This document shows, piece after piece, positions 16,901 to 25,310 of a DNA stretch of 34,500 nt; positions within the stretch are counted from its first letter, which is position 1, and every line of letters starts with the position of its first letter. The notes beneath the pieces are model-generated. The model made no database searches and had not been told where the DNA came from. It saw only the letters and a list, made by a program, of their open reading frames with translations. Both the position numbers and the translations under genes were made by a program. Location of the stretch: the IMG/VR virus record IMGVR_UViG_3300023179_000294, positions 1 through 34,500 of that record; one strand, given 5' to 3'. This DNA is from a virus.

Positions 16901-17063
16901 TATCGCACAACAGAAAACGCAGTCGATTCGTGTTACACTGAGCGACGCGACGCCGACCGGTGGGACTGTCGGTACGGGGCAAGGCCCCAACTACCTCGGG
17001 GTGACTCTTGAGTTTGGCGTCTACGCGGGCGGCGCGCGCCTGCCTCCGACGCAAGGAGCATAA
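13971..17063 (+). CDS. Large tail nozzle/hub protein
   Basis: This 1030-aa beta-rich protein is the largest gene. It opens with a segment typical of podophage tail nozzle or stabilisation proteins (LPFATGLQQKTDSRSLQVGA, then LRKRPGYTSLG). Later come repeated strand blocks with Trp/Tyr, including ALASMDGQLVAFKRNGIFVL, YAYG-like turns and DRWTQWQL, which look like beta-propeller blades. Proteins of this design close the short tail and plug DNA release. The C-terminal ~150 residues form a separate beta domain. Start ATG 13971 follows GAGGGTCC. Confidence 0.7.
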   Translation: MALEKQLMDLPFATGLQQKTDSRSLQVGAQTSIVNGQWTKTGALRKRPGYTSLGTATNDGSGATVGAARSLFDSQGTLALVDGQRVWNRNAAGWARAGRVSEAIATRAGITTAAQSFGCYDTATDGSYVVSCWVDGTTVYAQVSDANGSVIAKQVAVNSSFAATYCKVLIVSGVAVFVYWQTGVQPYGRAVTLSTMTFGAETALDPSANTVSNGVLDAAPIVGSSSWVLAFAGGTYIRVLTLSGVTSTTTTTLSSAGGSMDAGAASVVGIAVRSTSGETCWIAYTGKANVGVNANTRLIGLDPASLVTTYADTQLATETFPGSFYRVTVERITSSTGVVAWSYLGGTKTNWQRYQTSAATISPLGGLGVQYWWVLASKAFYVSSTGLAYALLAWRNNNYPGSLALVELTQSAGGSVQGRPVASVAPRISQYPWNAAGPRVPSVTALTSSQWIVATSVLRAQNKVGLDVATFDFGAAQWQPAQLGANTYLSGGVPSCFDGYQNTEVGFLSPPVVSFTASAAGGSMATGTYNYLVVYEWTLPSGERKQSRPIPTGDVAVTGPTGSVTLTVQSLTALLEQSTEFQPVGSYLKPEVGIAIYRTAPSVVAGVYFRIVSDNLPSSLLNNPITASLTYTDTVADANITSNATIYTTGAVGQPVMSQPPSSFSGLVAHGNRLVGIGDDGVSLWFSTAYDGGTTEPRFADEFVFQVPNKGKITALASMDGQLVAFKRNGIFVLRGNGPNETNTQSDLSDPIEVPTDVGHSQDWRSVVLTPKGVLFAYGAKVYRLDRGLSVEYVSHPVEDLLASYPVCTSAVLMPGNDEVRFTWRVSASSSTGIVAVYNYLLDRWTQWQLTAASAGGGGTVASSHAAHATRSLGDVYYWTTDGGSVYAENQNLTAAGAYLDGSSWVTFSISTAWAKATGLQGWQRFYHAMSIVEMLSPADLTMAIGTDYNATSTQSNVFTWSQIATWTTPLTQFSTHIAQQKTQSIRVTLSDATPTGGTVGTGQGPNYLGVTLEFGVYAGGARLPPTQGA

Positions 17064-17066
17064 GCG

Positions 17067-17780
17067 ATGCCCGGTGTTTTCGATGCTTCCGGTCCTGGTT
17101 GGTTCAATGGCTACAAGAACGCCATCGGCTCCGCCGCGGCCACGCACTTGCAGCAGGACTCGGACATCCTAGACCGGCGCGCAGGTTCGATTTACAGCGC
17201 GCAGCAGGACCAGGACGCGCAGGCGAGTCGGCAGATGCAGCTTGCGGCCCTCGCGCAGCAGTACACTGCGGCGCAGGGCAATGGTCCGAGTGCAGCGGCG
17301 TCGCAGCAACGCGCGCTGGGCGGCCAAGCGTTGCTCTCGGCCCTCGCGAACCGAAGCATGGGTGGCGCGAGCTCGGGGATGAGCGCAGCCGCGCAGCAGG
17401 CGGCCCAGACGCGCGAAGGTGAGATGCAGCAGGCGATGCGCGGGTACGGCGAAGGCACCGGTCAGCTTCGCGGCAGCGAACTCGCGTATCAACAGAACGC
17501 CTACAACCTCGGCAACGCGCAGAACCAGATCAATCTGGCGCAGGCCGCGCAGAATCAGGCGTACACGCAAGGCCTTGAACAGCACCAGTACGACACTGGG
17601 CTCGCGTGGACAAAGGACGCGCAGGCGCGTCACGGCATGGTGTTGCAGAGGCATCAAGCCGTACAGGAAAAGTACAGAAAGGCACAATCTGCGGCGCTTG
17701 CGGGGGCAATAACGCTCGCGACCATGGGCGCCGCTGCGCCAGTGGCCGGCAAGTATAGTGACGCAATCACGGGGGCCTGA
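17067..17780 (+). CDS. Putative internal virion (ejection) protein A
   Basis: This 237-aa protein is rich in Gln and Ala, with long helices (QQDQDAQASRQMQLAALAQQ region) and a hydrophobic C-terminus (LAGAITLATMGAAAPVAG) able to insert in a membrane. This composition and the place directly after the tail nozzle gene fit the podophage proteins stored in the head and ejected with DNA. ATG 17067 follows AAGGAGCATAAGCG, a strong ribosome site. Sequence alone gives no finer function. Confidence 0.6.
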   Translation: MPGVFDASGPGWFNGYKNAIGSAAATHLQQDSDILDRRAGSIYSAQQDQDAQASRQMQLAALAQQYTAAQGNGPSAAASQQRALGGQALLSALANRSMGGASSGMSAAAQQAAQTREGEMQQAMRGYGEGTGQLRGSELAYQQNAYNLGNAQNQINLAQAAQNQAYTQGLEQHQYDTGLAWTKDAQARHGMVLQRHQAVQEKYRKAQSAALAGAITLATMGAAAPVAGKYSDAITGA

Positions 17781-17783
17781 GCC

Positions 17784-18692
17784 ATGCCGCTATCCACCGC
17801 CGCGCAGGCTGAACAGGATTACTCTCCGAGTGACACGGACTGGCTTGCGAGCCGGTATACTGGCGCTTGGGCAAACTCCGACGCCGACCCGAATCAGTGG
17901 GCAGGAGATGCCGACTACGACAAGGCCACGACCGACCGTTGGAAAGCGCTCAACAACTACCAGTTTGAAAATCCAGGTCTTTCGCCCGAACAGCAGGCGT
18001 TGCTTGGGCGCGCGAAGTTTCAAAACGACCAGGCGCGACAGCAACAGCAACAGATGTACGACCTCGCCCAAAGCTGGGCGAAGGGCGGCGCGACTCCGCA
18101 GCAAGAACAGATGCGCCAGGGGTTCGCGGCGCAGAGCGTCGGCACCAATGCCGTCGCGAACGCGGCGACGGGTGGAGCTCGAGGGCTCATCGCGGCGCGC
18201 ACCAACGCAGGGATGCAGGGCGCGCAGGACGCGCAGTTCAACGCCCTCGCGCTGCAGCAGCAGAAGGCGCGCGATCAGCAGATGGGGCAACAGATGATGA
18301 TGCAGGCCGCGAATCAGATGCGGCAGCAGGACATCGAAAACTTCGGCGCTGCGAACCAGTACGCATTGCAAAACGAGCAGGACAGGCTCGCTTGGCAAAA
18401 GATGAACGACGCCAACAAGCTGTATTATGGCAACATGCTGGACAACCAATCGCTTGCGATGGCGGGTATTCAGCTCGAGGGAGCCGAGCAGCAGCAACAA
18501 CTCTCGCTGCAAGACCAAGCGCGCCGCGAGGCTCAAATGCAGGGCGGTCTTTCGGCCGCGGCGGGCGCGTTCGAATACGGGGCGAAAGCGTGGGGCGACA
18601 AGAGTGGTGAGCCCGACTCGGGGTCGAGCGGCAAAAATCTCGAAGTCCCCAGCGACGACGAAGGCTCTGGACTGAACAGCTACGGAGTGTGA
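17784..18692 (+). CDS. Putative internal virion (ejection) protein B
   Basis: This 302-aa protein is exceptionally Gln-rich (QARQQQQQMYDLAQSW, QQQKARDQQMGQQMMMQAA) and almost wholly helical up to residue ~255, followed by a Gly/Ser/Asp tail. It resembles protein A in style and may be a diverged paralogue, as both carry Gln-rich helices with a QN-rich middle. The gene starts three bases after the previous stop. A role in the ejected trans-envelope channel is inferred. Confidence 0.6.
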   Translation: MPLSTAAQAEQDYSPSDTDWLASRYTGAWANSDADPNQWAGDADYDKATTDRWKALNNYQFENPGLSPEQQALLGRAKFQNDQARQQQQQMYDLAQSWAKGGATPQQEQMRQGFAAQSVGTNAVANAATGGARGLIAARTNAGMQGAQDAQFNALALQQQKARDQQMGQQMMMQAANQMRQQDIENFGAANQYALQNEQDRLAWQKMNDANKLYYGNMLDNQSLAMAGIQLEGAEQQQQLSLQDQARREAQMQGGLSAAAGAFEYGAKAWGDKSGEPDSGSSGKNLEVPSDDEGSGLNSYGV

Positions 18693-18695
18693 GCC

Positions 18696-20252
18696 ATGCC
18701 GATCGACCGCAACGACCCGCAGCTGCTCGGGTTGTACAATCAGATGTACGGGCAGACCCCGATGGGCGTGCTGCAAGGCATCAACACGCCCGCCCCTGCC
18801 CCGGTTCAGGCGCCGTCTCCGACGCCGGGTTCGGTCGTCGTGGCGCCTGCGCCGAAGGGCTCCGCGCTGGCTCCCGGCGTATCGTTCGACGACCTCGCCG
18901 CGGGGCGTCTTGCTCCGCCTCCTCCCGCAGCTCCTCCGTCGCCGCCTGCGCCGATCAAGGGCTCGTTTGCGACGCCCGCCGCGCCCACGGGCGCGCCGTC
19001 GGCCGACCAGCCACTCTTGACCAGCGTGAACCTGCCGAAGCCGCAGACGGTCACCAGCAAGGCGCGCTACGAGGACCTCGGCGGCCCCGAGCTCCGTCGC
19101 ATGATGGGCGACGCGGAGAAGGCTCAGGGCGAGGCCGGCGAGCAGCAGCTCGGCGCGGACTTGTCCAAGTCGCTCGCCAAGGCGCAGACCGCCGAGGACT
19201 TGGCCGCGCTCTACAACCAGCGCGCCGACCAGGACGTCGCGCAGGAGAAGCGGCGCCAGTCGACGCTGGACTCGTACATGGGACAGCAGCAGCAGCTCAT
19301 GGACGACGTGCGCAGCGCGAAGGTCGACCCGGATCGCCTGTTTGCGTCTCGAGGTACGGCCGGCAACGTGATGGGAATGCTTGCGGCGGTGCTGAGCGGG
19401 TATTTGGCCGGCTGGCGCGGGGGCGAAAACGAGTATTTGAAGCACCTCGACGCGGCAATCAACCGCGACATCGCTGCACAGCAAGAGGCGATCAACGGCA
19501 AGAAGACGGCCCTCGCAGAGGGTAAAAACCTCTTCGCTCAGAAGATGCAGCAGTTCGGCGACGAGCGCGTCGCTCATGCCGCGGCAAAGGCCGACCTGAT
19601 TTCTGCGATTCAGGCCAAGGGCGAGCAGCTCGCGGCAAGCGCAGACACCGAACAAGCGAGATCCAACTGGGCCAAATTCAACGCCGCGCTGCAACAGCAG
19701 AAGGCTGAGAACTTCGCGAAGATCAACCGCTGGACTCCTGCTCAATCGCAGACGGTCGGAGGGGTCGACTACAACGCCGTGACCAAGCGCGCGCAAGCCA
19801 TTAGCGACAAAGCCGCCGAGCTCGGACAGAACATCACGCCGCAGCAGGCTCGCGCGCGTGCGCTGAGCGAGATGGGATACGGAACGTATAACGGCCCCGG
19901 CTATGCGAAGATGGACGCTAAAGCTGCCGAAGCGACGGCTGGTGACCCGTTTGCGGGTCTCGGAGCCCCGAAGGCGACGGCGTGGAAGCCGTGGCGGTCG
20001 CTGGATGGCAATGCGGCCCACGACGCCGTCCTCGAGCAGAGAGCCGTCAACGTCGGAATCGCGACCGCGCTCGGAGGCGGGAAGTTCACGCCCAAGGCGC
20101 AAGCGGCTGCCGAAAAGAGCGGCCTGCTCATTGAGCCCGGAGACGACCAGGACGAGGTCGACCGCAAGATCAAACTTGCAAAGCAGCTCGCGGCGAAAGG
20201 CGCATTCAAGCCCGAGACCGACGTTTCAAACCTCGTCGACGTGGACGAGTGA
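18696..20252 (+). CDS. Putative internal virion (ejection) protein C
   Basis: This 518-aa protein has a Pro/Ala-rich N-terminal ~100 residues (PAPAPVQAPSPTPG, APPPPAAPPSPPAP), then a long Gln/Lys/Ala helical body with a short hydrophobic patch (VMGMLAAVLSGYLAGW) around residue 225. The C-terminal part has mixed charge. A disordered N-terminus plus a helical body with one membrane-prone segment fits an ejected protein. It overlaps nothing and ends four bases before the next ATG. Confidence 0.6.
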   Translation: MPIDRNDPQLLGLYNQMYGQTPMGVLQGINTPAPAPVQAPSPTPGSVVVAPAPKGSALAPGVSFDDLAAGRLAPPPPAAPPSPPAPIKGSFATPAAPTGAPSADQPLLTSVNLPKPQTVTSKARYEDLGGPELRRMMGDAEKAQGEAGEQQLGADLSKSLAKAQTAEDLAALYNQRADQDVAQEKRRQSTLDSYMGQQQQLMDDVRSAKVDPDRLFASRGTAGNVMGMLAAVLSGYLAGWRGGENEYLKHLDAAINRDIAAQQEAINGKKTALAEGKNLFAQKMQQFGDERVAHAAAKADLISAIQAKGEQLAASADTEQARSNWAKFNAALQQQKAENFAKINRWTPAQSQTVGGVDYNAVTKRAQAISDKAAELGQNITPQQARARALSEMGYGTYNGPGYAKMDAKAAEATAGDPFAGLGAPKATAWKPWRSLDGNAAHDAVLEQRAVNVGIATALGGGKFTPKAQAAAEKSGLLIEPGDDQDEVDRKIKLAKQLAAKGAFKPETDVSNLVDVDE

Positions 20253-20255
20253 TTG

Positions 20256-22853
20256 ATGGACCTCGTCGATCAGAGCGGGCAAATCGTCAGCGTCCCCGAC
20301 GACAAGGCGCAAGACGCCTACCTGTCGGGGCAGTACGGCGTTGTCTCGCCCAAGGTCGACGTCCGCACTCCTGACGGCAAGCTCGGCAGCGTTGCCGCCG
20401 ACAATCTGCAGAAGGTCCTGCAGGCTGGCTATCAGCTCGTGCCTCCTGCGCAGGCTACGCAGGAGCGGCTCGAGAAGAAATACGGCAGCGCCGGCGGGAC
20501 CGCCGTGGCAGGAGCCGAAGGGTTCTTGCGCGGCCTTACGCTCGGAGCATCGGACACGCTCGCCGAGTACGGCGCAGGGTTCGCGGGAGCGGTCAAGGAC
20601 CTCGCAAGCGGTCAGACCGTCAACGAGTCTCAGACCGCGCAGCAGTGGCAACAAGCGGTCAAGGAGCACCTTCGCAACTACCAGGAAGCGAACAAGGGCA
20701 CTGCGGTAGGGACGGAGATCGCCGGCGCGATTGCTCCGATCATCCTGAGCGACGGCGGGGCGCTCGCCGCCGAGGGCGGCCTGCAGGGCGCCAAGGCCGG
20801 CGTCACCGGCGCGCGCGCGCTCGGCGAAGGTGCGGAGCTCGCGCGCGGCATCCAGACGGGCGCAGAGCTCGCGCAGACCGCGCGGGCGACGGAAGCCACG
20901 ACCGGGCTCGCCAAGGCCGCCAAGACGTCGCTTGGCGTGCTCGGCGCTCCGAACCGAGCTGTCGCCGCCGTCGGCGACGTCGCCGACCAGCTCGCGACCA
21001 GGGCGCTGCAAACGGCGCTTGGCGACGGGTCGACGTCCGGCCTTGCCCGCGCAGCGACCAAGGCGCTCGGCAGTGGAGCTCGAGGCGCGGCCGAGGGCGC
21101 CCTCTACGGCGTCGCGCAGAACTTCGACGAGCAGATGCTCGGCGACGAGAAGCTCAACGGCGAGAAGCTCGTGGCGAGTGGCGTTTACGGCGGCCTGCTC
21201 GGTCTCGGCGTGGGGAGCGCGCTGTCGGGACTGGGCAGCGCCGTCGAGAAGGTCCCGTCGCTACTCAAGGGGTCGACCTCCGCGGGTGGCAGCGCGTTGC
21301 GTGACGCTGCCGAAGTGCAGGGCTTTCGTTCGATGTCCTTGAACCTCAAGGACGTCAAACTGCTTGAAAAAGTCCCCGGAGGCATTCAAGGCGCGGGGCG
21401 ACAGTTTCTCGACAACGGCCTCATTCAGGCCGGCGACAAGACCGAAACGATGCTCCCGCGCTTTCAAACCGCGCTCGAGGAGAAGGGCGCGCAGCTCGGC
21501 GACGTGCGCGCGAAGCTTGAGCAGGTGGGGCTTGGTCCGAAGCTCGACGAAGTCATCGGCAAGCTTTCGCCGTTGCGCCAAGAGCTTGAGAAGCTGCCCA
21601 ACGCCAGCCGAGGCGCGCGCAAGACCTTCGACGCGCTGCAGGAAGACCTCGTCACCTCGCTGGGCGACAAACCGACGTTTCAGGGGCTCGCCGACTTCAA
21701 GACGACGCTCGGCAAGCAGATCAACTGGCGATCGGCGTCGGGCGAGAACGCGGCGAACGACGTCAAAAAAGCGTTTTACGGCGCGTTGCGCGAACACGAA
21801 CTCGACGCGCTAACGACGCCCGCCGCGAAGAAGGCGCTTGGCGCCGAAGCGACGCGCGACATGCAGCAGACGCTTCTCGATTATCGACGATTGGCGATTG
21901 CGACTCGTGGGCTCGAGGACCGCGTCGCCGCGGACGCGCGAAACCGTGTGATTTCCCCCAGCGATTACGGTGTCGGCATCGGCACTGGGGCTGCAGCAAT
22001 CGCATCAGGTCACCCGGTGGGTGCCCTGCTTGGCGTGGCGTCGAGCCTCGGTCACAAGGTTTTACGCGAGCGGGGCAACTCCACCGCAGCTATCGCGCTC
22101 GACAAGATCGCCGACATGGCCGGCATCGCGAAGCGCGTCGACCAGTTCGACACGCGCATCGAGCGCGGCATCGACACGTTCGTCAGCAAAAAGCAGTTCC
22201 GTCGAGTCAGCGGCCTGGGCGATAACGTCGCGAGCAACGACAACTACGCCGCCGCAGTGCGTAAGGTGCAGGCCATCGCGGCCGACAAGACCGCGGCGGC
22301 CACGGCTGCGCAGCACCACCTGGGAAGCGTCTCGTCGACCGCGCCCAGGACGACGCAGGCCTTCACGAGCACGCTCGAAATCGCCGCGAAGTTTCTGCAC
22401 AACAAACTGCCCCCTGGGCAGAAGTTCTCGGAGAGCGACCTGCAGCCGCACTTGCACGAGGCGCGCGTGTCGGACGCCGACAAGGCGAAGTTCATGCGTT
22501 ACGCGCGGGCGGTCGACGACCCGGCGAGCGTGGTCGACGACATGGCCGAAGGAAGGCTCACCCCCGAAGCCGTCGAATCGCTGCGGGCGGTATACCCAGC
22601 CATCTACGACCAGATTCGGGCTCAAGCAATCTCTCGTATTGCTGACGAGAAGCATCCGATCAGCTATACTCAGCGCGTCCAAATGGGGATTCTGCTTGGA
22701 CTGCCAACGGACAAGACGCTCGCGCCGAAGTTCGTTCAGTCCATGCAACAGACGTTCGGAGCCAAAAAGCCCGAACAGGGACCGACCAGCACGCAGGCCG
22801 CGCCGAAGCGCAAGCTCGACCTCGCGGACGATCTCAAACTCGCGAATAGGTAA
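20256..22853 (+). CDS. Large internal virion (ejection) protein D
   Basis: This 865-aa protein is the last and largest of the ejection set. Several Gly/Ala-rich hydrophobic segments (VAGAEGFLRGLTLGASD, GVYGGLLGLGVGSALSGLG, GIGTGAAAIASGHPVGALLG) alternate with charged helices, a pattern typical of podophage proteins that build the channel across the envelope. The N-terminal ~75 residues (VDQSGQIVSVPDDKAQDAYL) look like a small beta domain. No transglycosylase motif is seen. The start is ATG 20256; a TTG just before it is in frame. Confidence 0.65.
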   Translation: MDLVDQSGQIVSVPDDKAQDAYLSGQYGVVSPKVDVRTPDGKLGSVAADNLQKVLQAGYQLVPPAQATQERLEKKYGSAGGTAVAGAEGFLRGLTLGASDTLAEYGAGFAGAVKDLASGQTVNESQTAQQWQQAVKEHLRNYQEANKGTAVGTEIAGAIAPIILSDGGALAAEGGLQGAKAGVTGARALGEGAELARGIQTGAELAQTARATEATTGLAKAAKTSLGVLGAPNRAVAAVGDVADQLATRALQTALGDGSTSGLARAATKALGSGARGAAEGALYGVAQNFDEQMLGDEKLNGEKLVASGVYGGLLGLGVGSALSGLGSAVEKVPSLLKGSTSAGGSALRDAAEVQGFRSMSLNLKDVKLLEKVPGGIQGAGRQFLDNGLIQAGDKTETMLPRFQTALEEKGAQLGDVRAKLEQVGLGPKLDEVIGKLSPLRQELEKLPNASRGARKTFDALQEDLVTSLGDKPTFQGLADFKTTLGKQINWRSASGENAANDVKKAFYGALREHELDALTTPAAKKALGAEATRDMQQTLLDYRRLAIATRGLEDRVAADARNRVISPSDYGVGIGTGAAAIASGHPVGALLGVASSLGHKVLRERGNSTAAIALDKIADMAGIAKRVDQFDTRIERGIDTFVSKKQFRRVSGLGDNVASNDNYAAAVRKVQAIAADKTAAATAAQHHLGSVSSTAPRTTQAFTSTLEIAAKFLHNKLPPGQKFSESDLQPHLHEARVSDADKAKFMRYARAVDDPASVVDDMAEGRLTPEAVESLRAVYPAIYDQIRAQAISRIADEKHPISYTQRVQMGILLGLPTDKTLAPKFVQSMQQTFGAKKPEQGPTSTQAAPKRKLDLADDLKLANR

Positions 22854-22858
22854 TCCCC

Positions 22859-23428
22859 ATGGCTGGACAAACCGAAGCAACGCGGCAGGGCGACTGGATT
22901 TCGCCGCCGATGGTAGGCACGGACGGCAAATTCGCGGGCGCGGCCATCGCCGTCACCGCGACGGCCTCATACGTCGACCTGACGACCGTCCCCGCGGTCC
23001 CTGCTCAGTGGGGCGGCGTCGCGTCGGGCACGGCCGGCTGGTTGCCTCCTGGCACGACCTACCAGCCGAACGTGCTGGGCGGATACATCGACCTCTACGC
23101 GGACGGCGGCGACGTTTACATCGTGACCGGCCCGAGCTCCGCGTCGGTCAGCGGCGCGAACGTCCCCAACCCGGCGACCACAAACACCGTGACCACCGGC
23201 GCGCTCACGACGGCCGTCGGCGTGTGCGTGTGCATCCCCGCCGGGACGCGCATGCAGATCAAGCCTTTCTGGGGTCCGTTCATGGCCGCCGGCACCGGCG
23301 GCAACTCGGCGCCCGCGGGCGGAACGCAGGGCGCGAACAGCCCGAACCGTTTTCTCGCGTACGTGACCAAGACCGGCGTCACGGCGACGCTGCGCATCTA
23401 CGGCAACAGCCCGCAGAAGCAGGACTGA
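22859..23428 (+). CDS. Putative tail tip or fibre protein
   Basis: This 189-aa beta-rich protein has many Thr, Val and Gly and few charges. It has a central CVCIPAG segment and a C-terminal RFLAYVTKTGVTATLRIYG strand pair. It has no signal peptide. Between ejection and LamG-like genes, it is likely an exposed virion protein such as a fibre adaptor. The family is not recognised. ATG 22859 is five bases after the previous stop. Confidence 0.5.
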   Translation: MAGQTEATRQGDWISPPMVGTDGKFAGAAIAVTATASYVDLTTVPAVPAQWGGVASGTAGWLPPGTTYQPNVLGGYIDLYADGGDVYIVTGPSSASVSGANVPNPATTNTVTTGALTTAVGVCVCIPAGTRMQIKPFWGPFMAAGTGGNSAPAGGTQGANSPNRFLAYVTKTGVTATLRIYGNSPQKQD

Positions 23429-23431
23429 CCC

Positions 23432-24178
23432 GTGACTCGCCGCGACGGTGCGAGGATGCAGCGCCGCAACACGGGCGGCGCGGTGCAGTGGTCCCCCAAG
23501 GCCCTGTCGGGCCTCACTGCGTGGTACCGCGCGGACATGGGTATCACCATCGCGACCGGCGTGTCGGCCTGGGCCGACCAGAGCGGCACGGGCGACCCGA
23601 ACAAGAACGCGGTGCAGGCGACGACCACGCGCCAGCCCGCCTACAACGCATCGAACGCGAACTTCGCCGGCAAGCCGACGCTCACGTTCACGGCGGCCAG
23701 CGGCCAGAACTTGTTCAGCGGCAACTGGGCCGCGACCGTGGCGCAGCCGCTGACCGCGATTCTCGTCGGGAGCATGCCGATCCCTGCTTCAAACTCGATT
23801 GGCCTCGACATGGCGCTCACCGAGTTGTCGCTCGATTCGTGTGCCGCGACGGGCGCGCCGCAAGCGTACGCCGGAACCGTCGTCAACGCGACCGTCGGCA
23901 ACTTCGCGAACCCGACAGTCTTCGGCGTGGTGTTCAACGGTGCGTCGGGCGCGTACTACGTCAGCCAGAAGACGGGCACGACCGCCAACTTCGGAGCAAT
24001 CAGTCCGGCAACCGCGACGTGCATTGGCGGCCTGTATTCGGCGCCCGCCAACGTGACCAACAACTGGAACGGGGCAATCGCCGAAGTGATCATCTACAAC
24101 CGCGCGCTGAGCGCGGGGGAGATGGGCTTGGTTCAACTCTACTGTGGAGCGCGATACGGCATCGCGATCGGCGCATGA
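23432..24178 (+). CDS. LamG/concanavalin-like tail protein, candidate receptor binder
   Basis: This 248-aa protein matches a concanavalin A-like jelly-roll pattern. It begins LSGLTAWYRADMG and VSAWADQSGTGDPN, passes through PTLTFTAASGQNLFSG, and ends WNGAIAEVIIYNRALSAGEM, a closing motif characteristic of LamG-type domains. Such domains bind sugars, so this is the best candidate for host recognition. It starts at GTG 23432. No domain for virion attachment is visible, so it may rely on the preceding protein. Confidence 0.7.
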   Translation: MTRRDGARMQRRNTGGAVQWSPKALSGLTAWYRADMGITIATGVSAWADQSGTGDPNKNAVQATTTRQPAYNASNANFAGKPTLTFTAASGQNLFSGNWAATVAQPLTAILVGSMPIPASNSIGLDMALTELSLDSCAATGAPQAYAGTVVNATVGNFANPTVFGVVFNGASGAYYVSQKTGTTANFGAISPATATCIGGLYSAPANVTNNWNGAIAEVIIYNRALSAGEMGLVQLYCGARYGIAIGA

Positions 24179-24468
24179 AGGCGGCGGTCTTCTCGTCGCT
24201 GACGAGCGCGCTCGCGTTCGCGTCGAGCGTCGACGCCGCGCTCGGTTACCCCGAGCCGGGGACGGACATCGGAGGCGGCCAACACGCAGACGGGGCGCAG
24301 GCTCAAAGCACGGCCTATTCGTCGGTGATAATCCACCCGACCAAGGCGCTGTGGGCGTACGTCGCCGACGCGGTGACGCTGCCGATCATGGACGCCGCGA
24401 CGGCGGCGACGGTGGTGGACTTAGACTCGACTTGGTGGCCTGCATCGCAGGCAGCGGGGGGTGCGTGA
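24175..24468 (+). CDS. Hypothetical small protein with hydrophobic N-terminus
   Basis: This 97-aa protein starts at ATG 24175, overlapping the LamG-like gene by four bases. MKAAVFSSLTSALAFASSVD is moderately hydrophobic and could be a weak signal sequence, but its single Lys and many Ser make this uncertain. The rest has a WAYVADAVTLPIMDAATAAT stretch like small phage proteins that line up with tail genes. Function unknown. Confidence 0.55.
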   Translation: MKAAVFSSLTSALAFASSVDAALGYPEPGTDIGGGQHADGAQAQSTAYSSVIIHPTKALWAYVADAVTLPIMDAATAATVVDLDSTWWPASQAAGGA

Positions 24469-24728
24469 TGGGGATGCTGAACGGTGCGCCGATTACGGGG
24501 CTCGACCTCGACGGGATGCCGACCAATGCGGCTATCAAAGTTTTGCACGCGACCGTTTCCAGTCAGCAGGCCCACCTCGAGGCGCTCCACGGGGACATTT
24601 CCGAAATCAAGACGATGCTGCGCAGTGGGATCACCACCGCGAAGTTGCTCATCGCGTCCGTACCGGTGATTGCCGCTATCGCGAGCGGCGTCATCTGGGC
24701 GCTCATCCACCTCAAGGTGTCCCCATGA
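24468..24728 (+). CDS. Membrane-anchored coiled-coil lysis accessory protein
   Basis: This 86-aa protein has a soluble N-terminus, a coiled-coil segment (VLHATVSSQQAHLEALHGDI) and one C-terminal transmembrane helix (LLIASVPVIAAIASGVIWAL). This layout is shared with small XhlA-like and DUF1515-like phage membrane proteins found beside holins. ATG 24468 overlaps the previous stop (TGATG). It is followed by a two-helix protein, so it may act as an antiholin or holin partner. That role is inferred. Confidence 0.6.
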   Translation: MGMLNGAPITGLDLDGMPTNAAIKVLHATVSSQQAHLEALHGDISEIKTMLRSGITTAKLLIASVPVIAAIASGVIWALIHLKVSP

Positions 24729-24883
24729 AACTCGATTGGCAACACATCACCCTGATCGCCCTTGCGCTCGCAGGCGGCATCGCGTGCGTCTTGAAGCCGG
24801 CGGTCGCGCAGTACGTTGGACCGCTCGTCGGCGCCCTGGTGCCGCTCGCGCTCGGCAAGACGCCGCCGGGGGGCGAGTCGTGA
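24725..24883 (+). CDS. Candidate holin, two-helix membrane protein
   Basis: This 52-aa protein has two hydrophobic stretches, ITLIALALAGGIACVL and VGPLVGALVPLALG, separated by a short polar linker, and a polar C-terminus. Size, topology and location directly before a lipoprotein and the lysozyme fit a small class II-type holin. It starts at ATG 24725, overlapping the previous stop by four bases. Holins share little sequence, so this rests on layout. Confidence 0.6.
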   Translation: MKLDWQHITLIALALAGGIACVLKPAVAQYVGPLVGALVPLALGKTPPGGES

Positions 24884-25101
24884 TCCGCCGCGCGCTCGTG
24901 GTGTTGGTTTTGCTCGGCCAGGCCGGGTGTCCGGGTCCGTCCATCGCCCCCGACGTGCGTGCGGCCGAGTGCGTTTCGCATCGCACGGCGCTTGAGCTCG
25001 CGTGCGTCGACCAATACGGCACGCGCGCGGAGATCGACGCGTGCCGCGCGAAGGTCAAGGGTGACCATGACTGCGTGATCGCCGACGCAGGAGGGCAGTG
25101 A
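24880..25101 (+). CDS. Small lipoprotein, possible outer-membrane spanin
   Basis: This 73-aa protein starts at GTG 24880 (GTGA overlap). IRRALVVLVLLGQAGC is a lipoprotein signal with the lipobox ending at Cys17. The mature protein of about 57 residues has four further Cys (ECVS, LACV, DACR, HDCV) that could form two disulfides. Rz1-type outer-membrane spanins are short lipoproteins in lysis cassettes, but they are usually Pro-rich rather than Cys-rich, so the spanin call is tentative. It points to a Gram-negative host. Confidence 0.6.
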   Translation: MIRRALVVLVLLGQAGCPGPSIAPDVRAAECVSHRTALELACVDQYGTRAEIDACRAKVKGDHDCVIADAGGQ

Positions 25102-25310
25102 TGGAAGAGATCGCCAAGCAAGCAGCCGCGGTCGCGGCGGGGATCGTCGGTTCGTTCTCACCGCTCGGGGGCGTGCTGCTCAAGTGGGCGTCGTCGGTGG
25201 CGTTCGAAATTTACGACCTCGAGAAGTCCGGCAAGAGCGGCGTCGAGGCCGCGCAGCACGCCGGCGACCGCGTCGCGGACCTCGTGGAGTCGCTCAAGCT
25301 CGGCGCGTGA
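25098..25310 (+). CDS. Hypothetical small protein in lysis cassette
   Basis: This 70-aa protein starts with GTG 25098 or ATG 25101. The N-terminal half is hydrophobic and Ala/Gly-rich (AAAVAAGIVGSFSPLGGVLL), the rest is an amphipathic charged helix (KSGVEAAQHAGDRVADLVES). It could be a second holin-like protein or a membrane-associated partner of the lipoprotein. Overlaps with both neighbours show it is part of the cassette. Confidence 0.6.
   Translation: MMEEIAKQAAAVAAGIVGSFSPLGGVLLKWASSVAFEIYDLEKSGKSGVEAAQHAGDRVADLVESLKLGA

Noticed and set aside
17790-20102. 770-aa reverse-strand open frame opposite ejection proteins
   Set aside because: Leu/Arg/His-rich complement of Gln/Ala codons; no ribosome site or domain.
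23432-24178. Diversity-generating retroelement target in the tail gene
   Set aside because: No reverse transcriptase gene or template repeat was found in the window.
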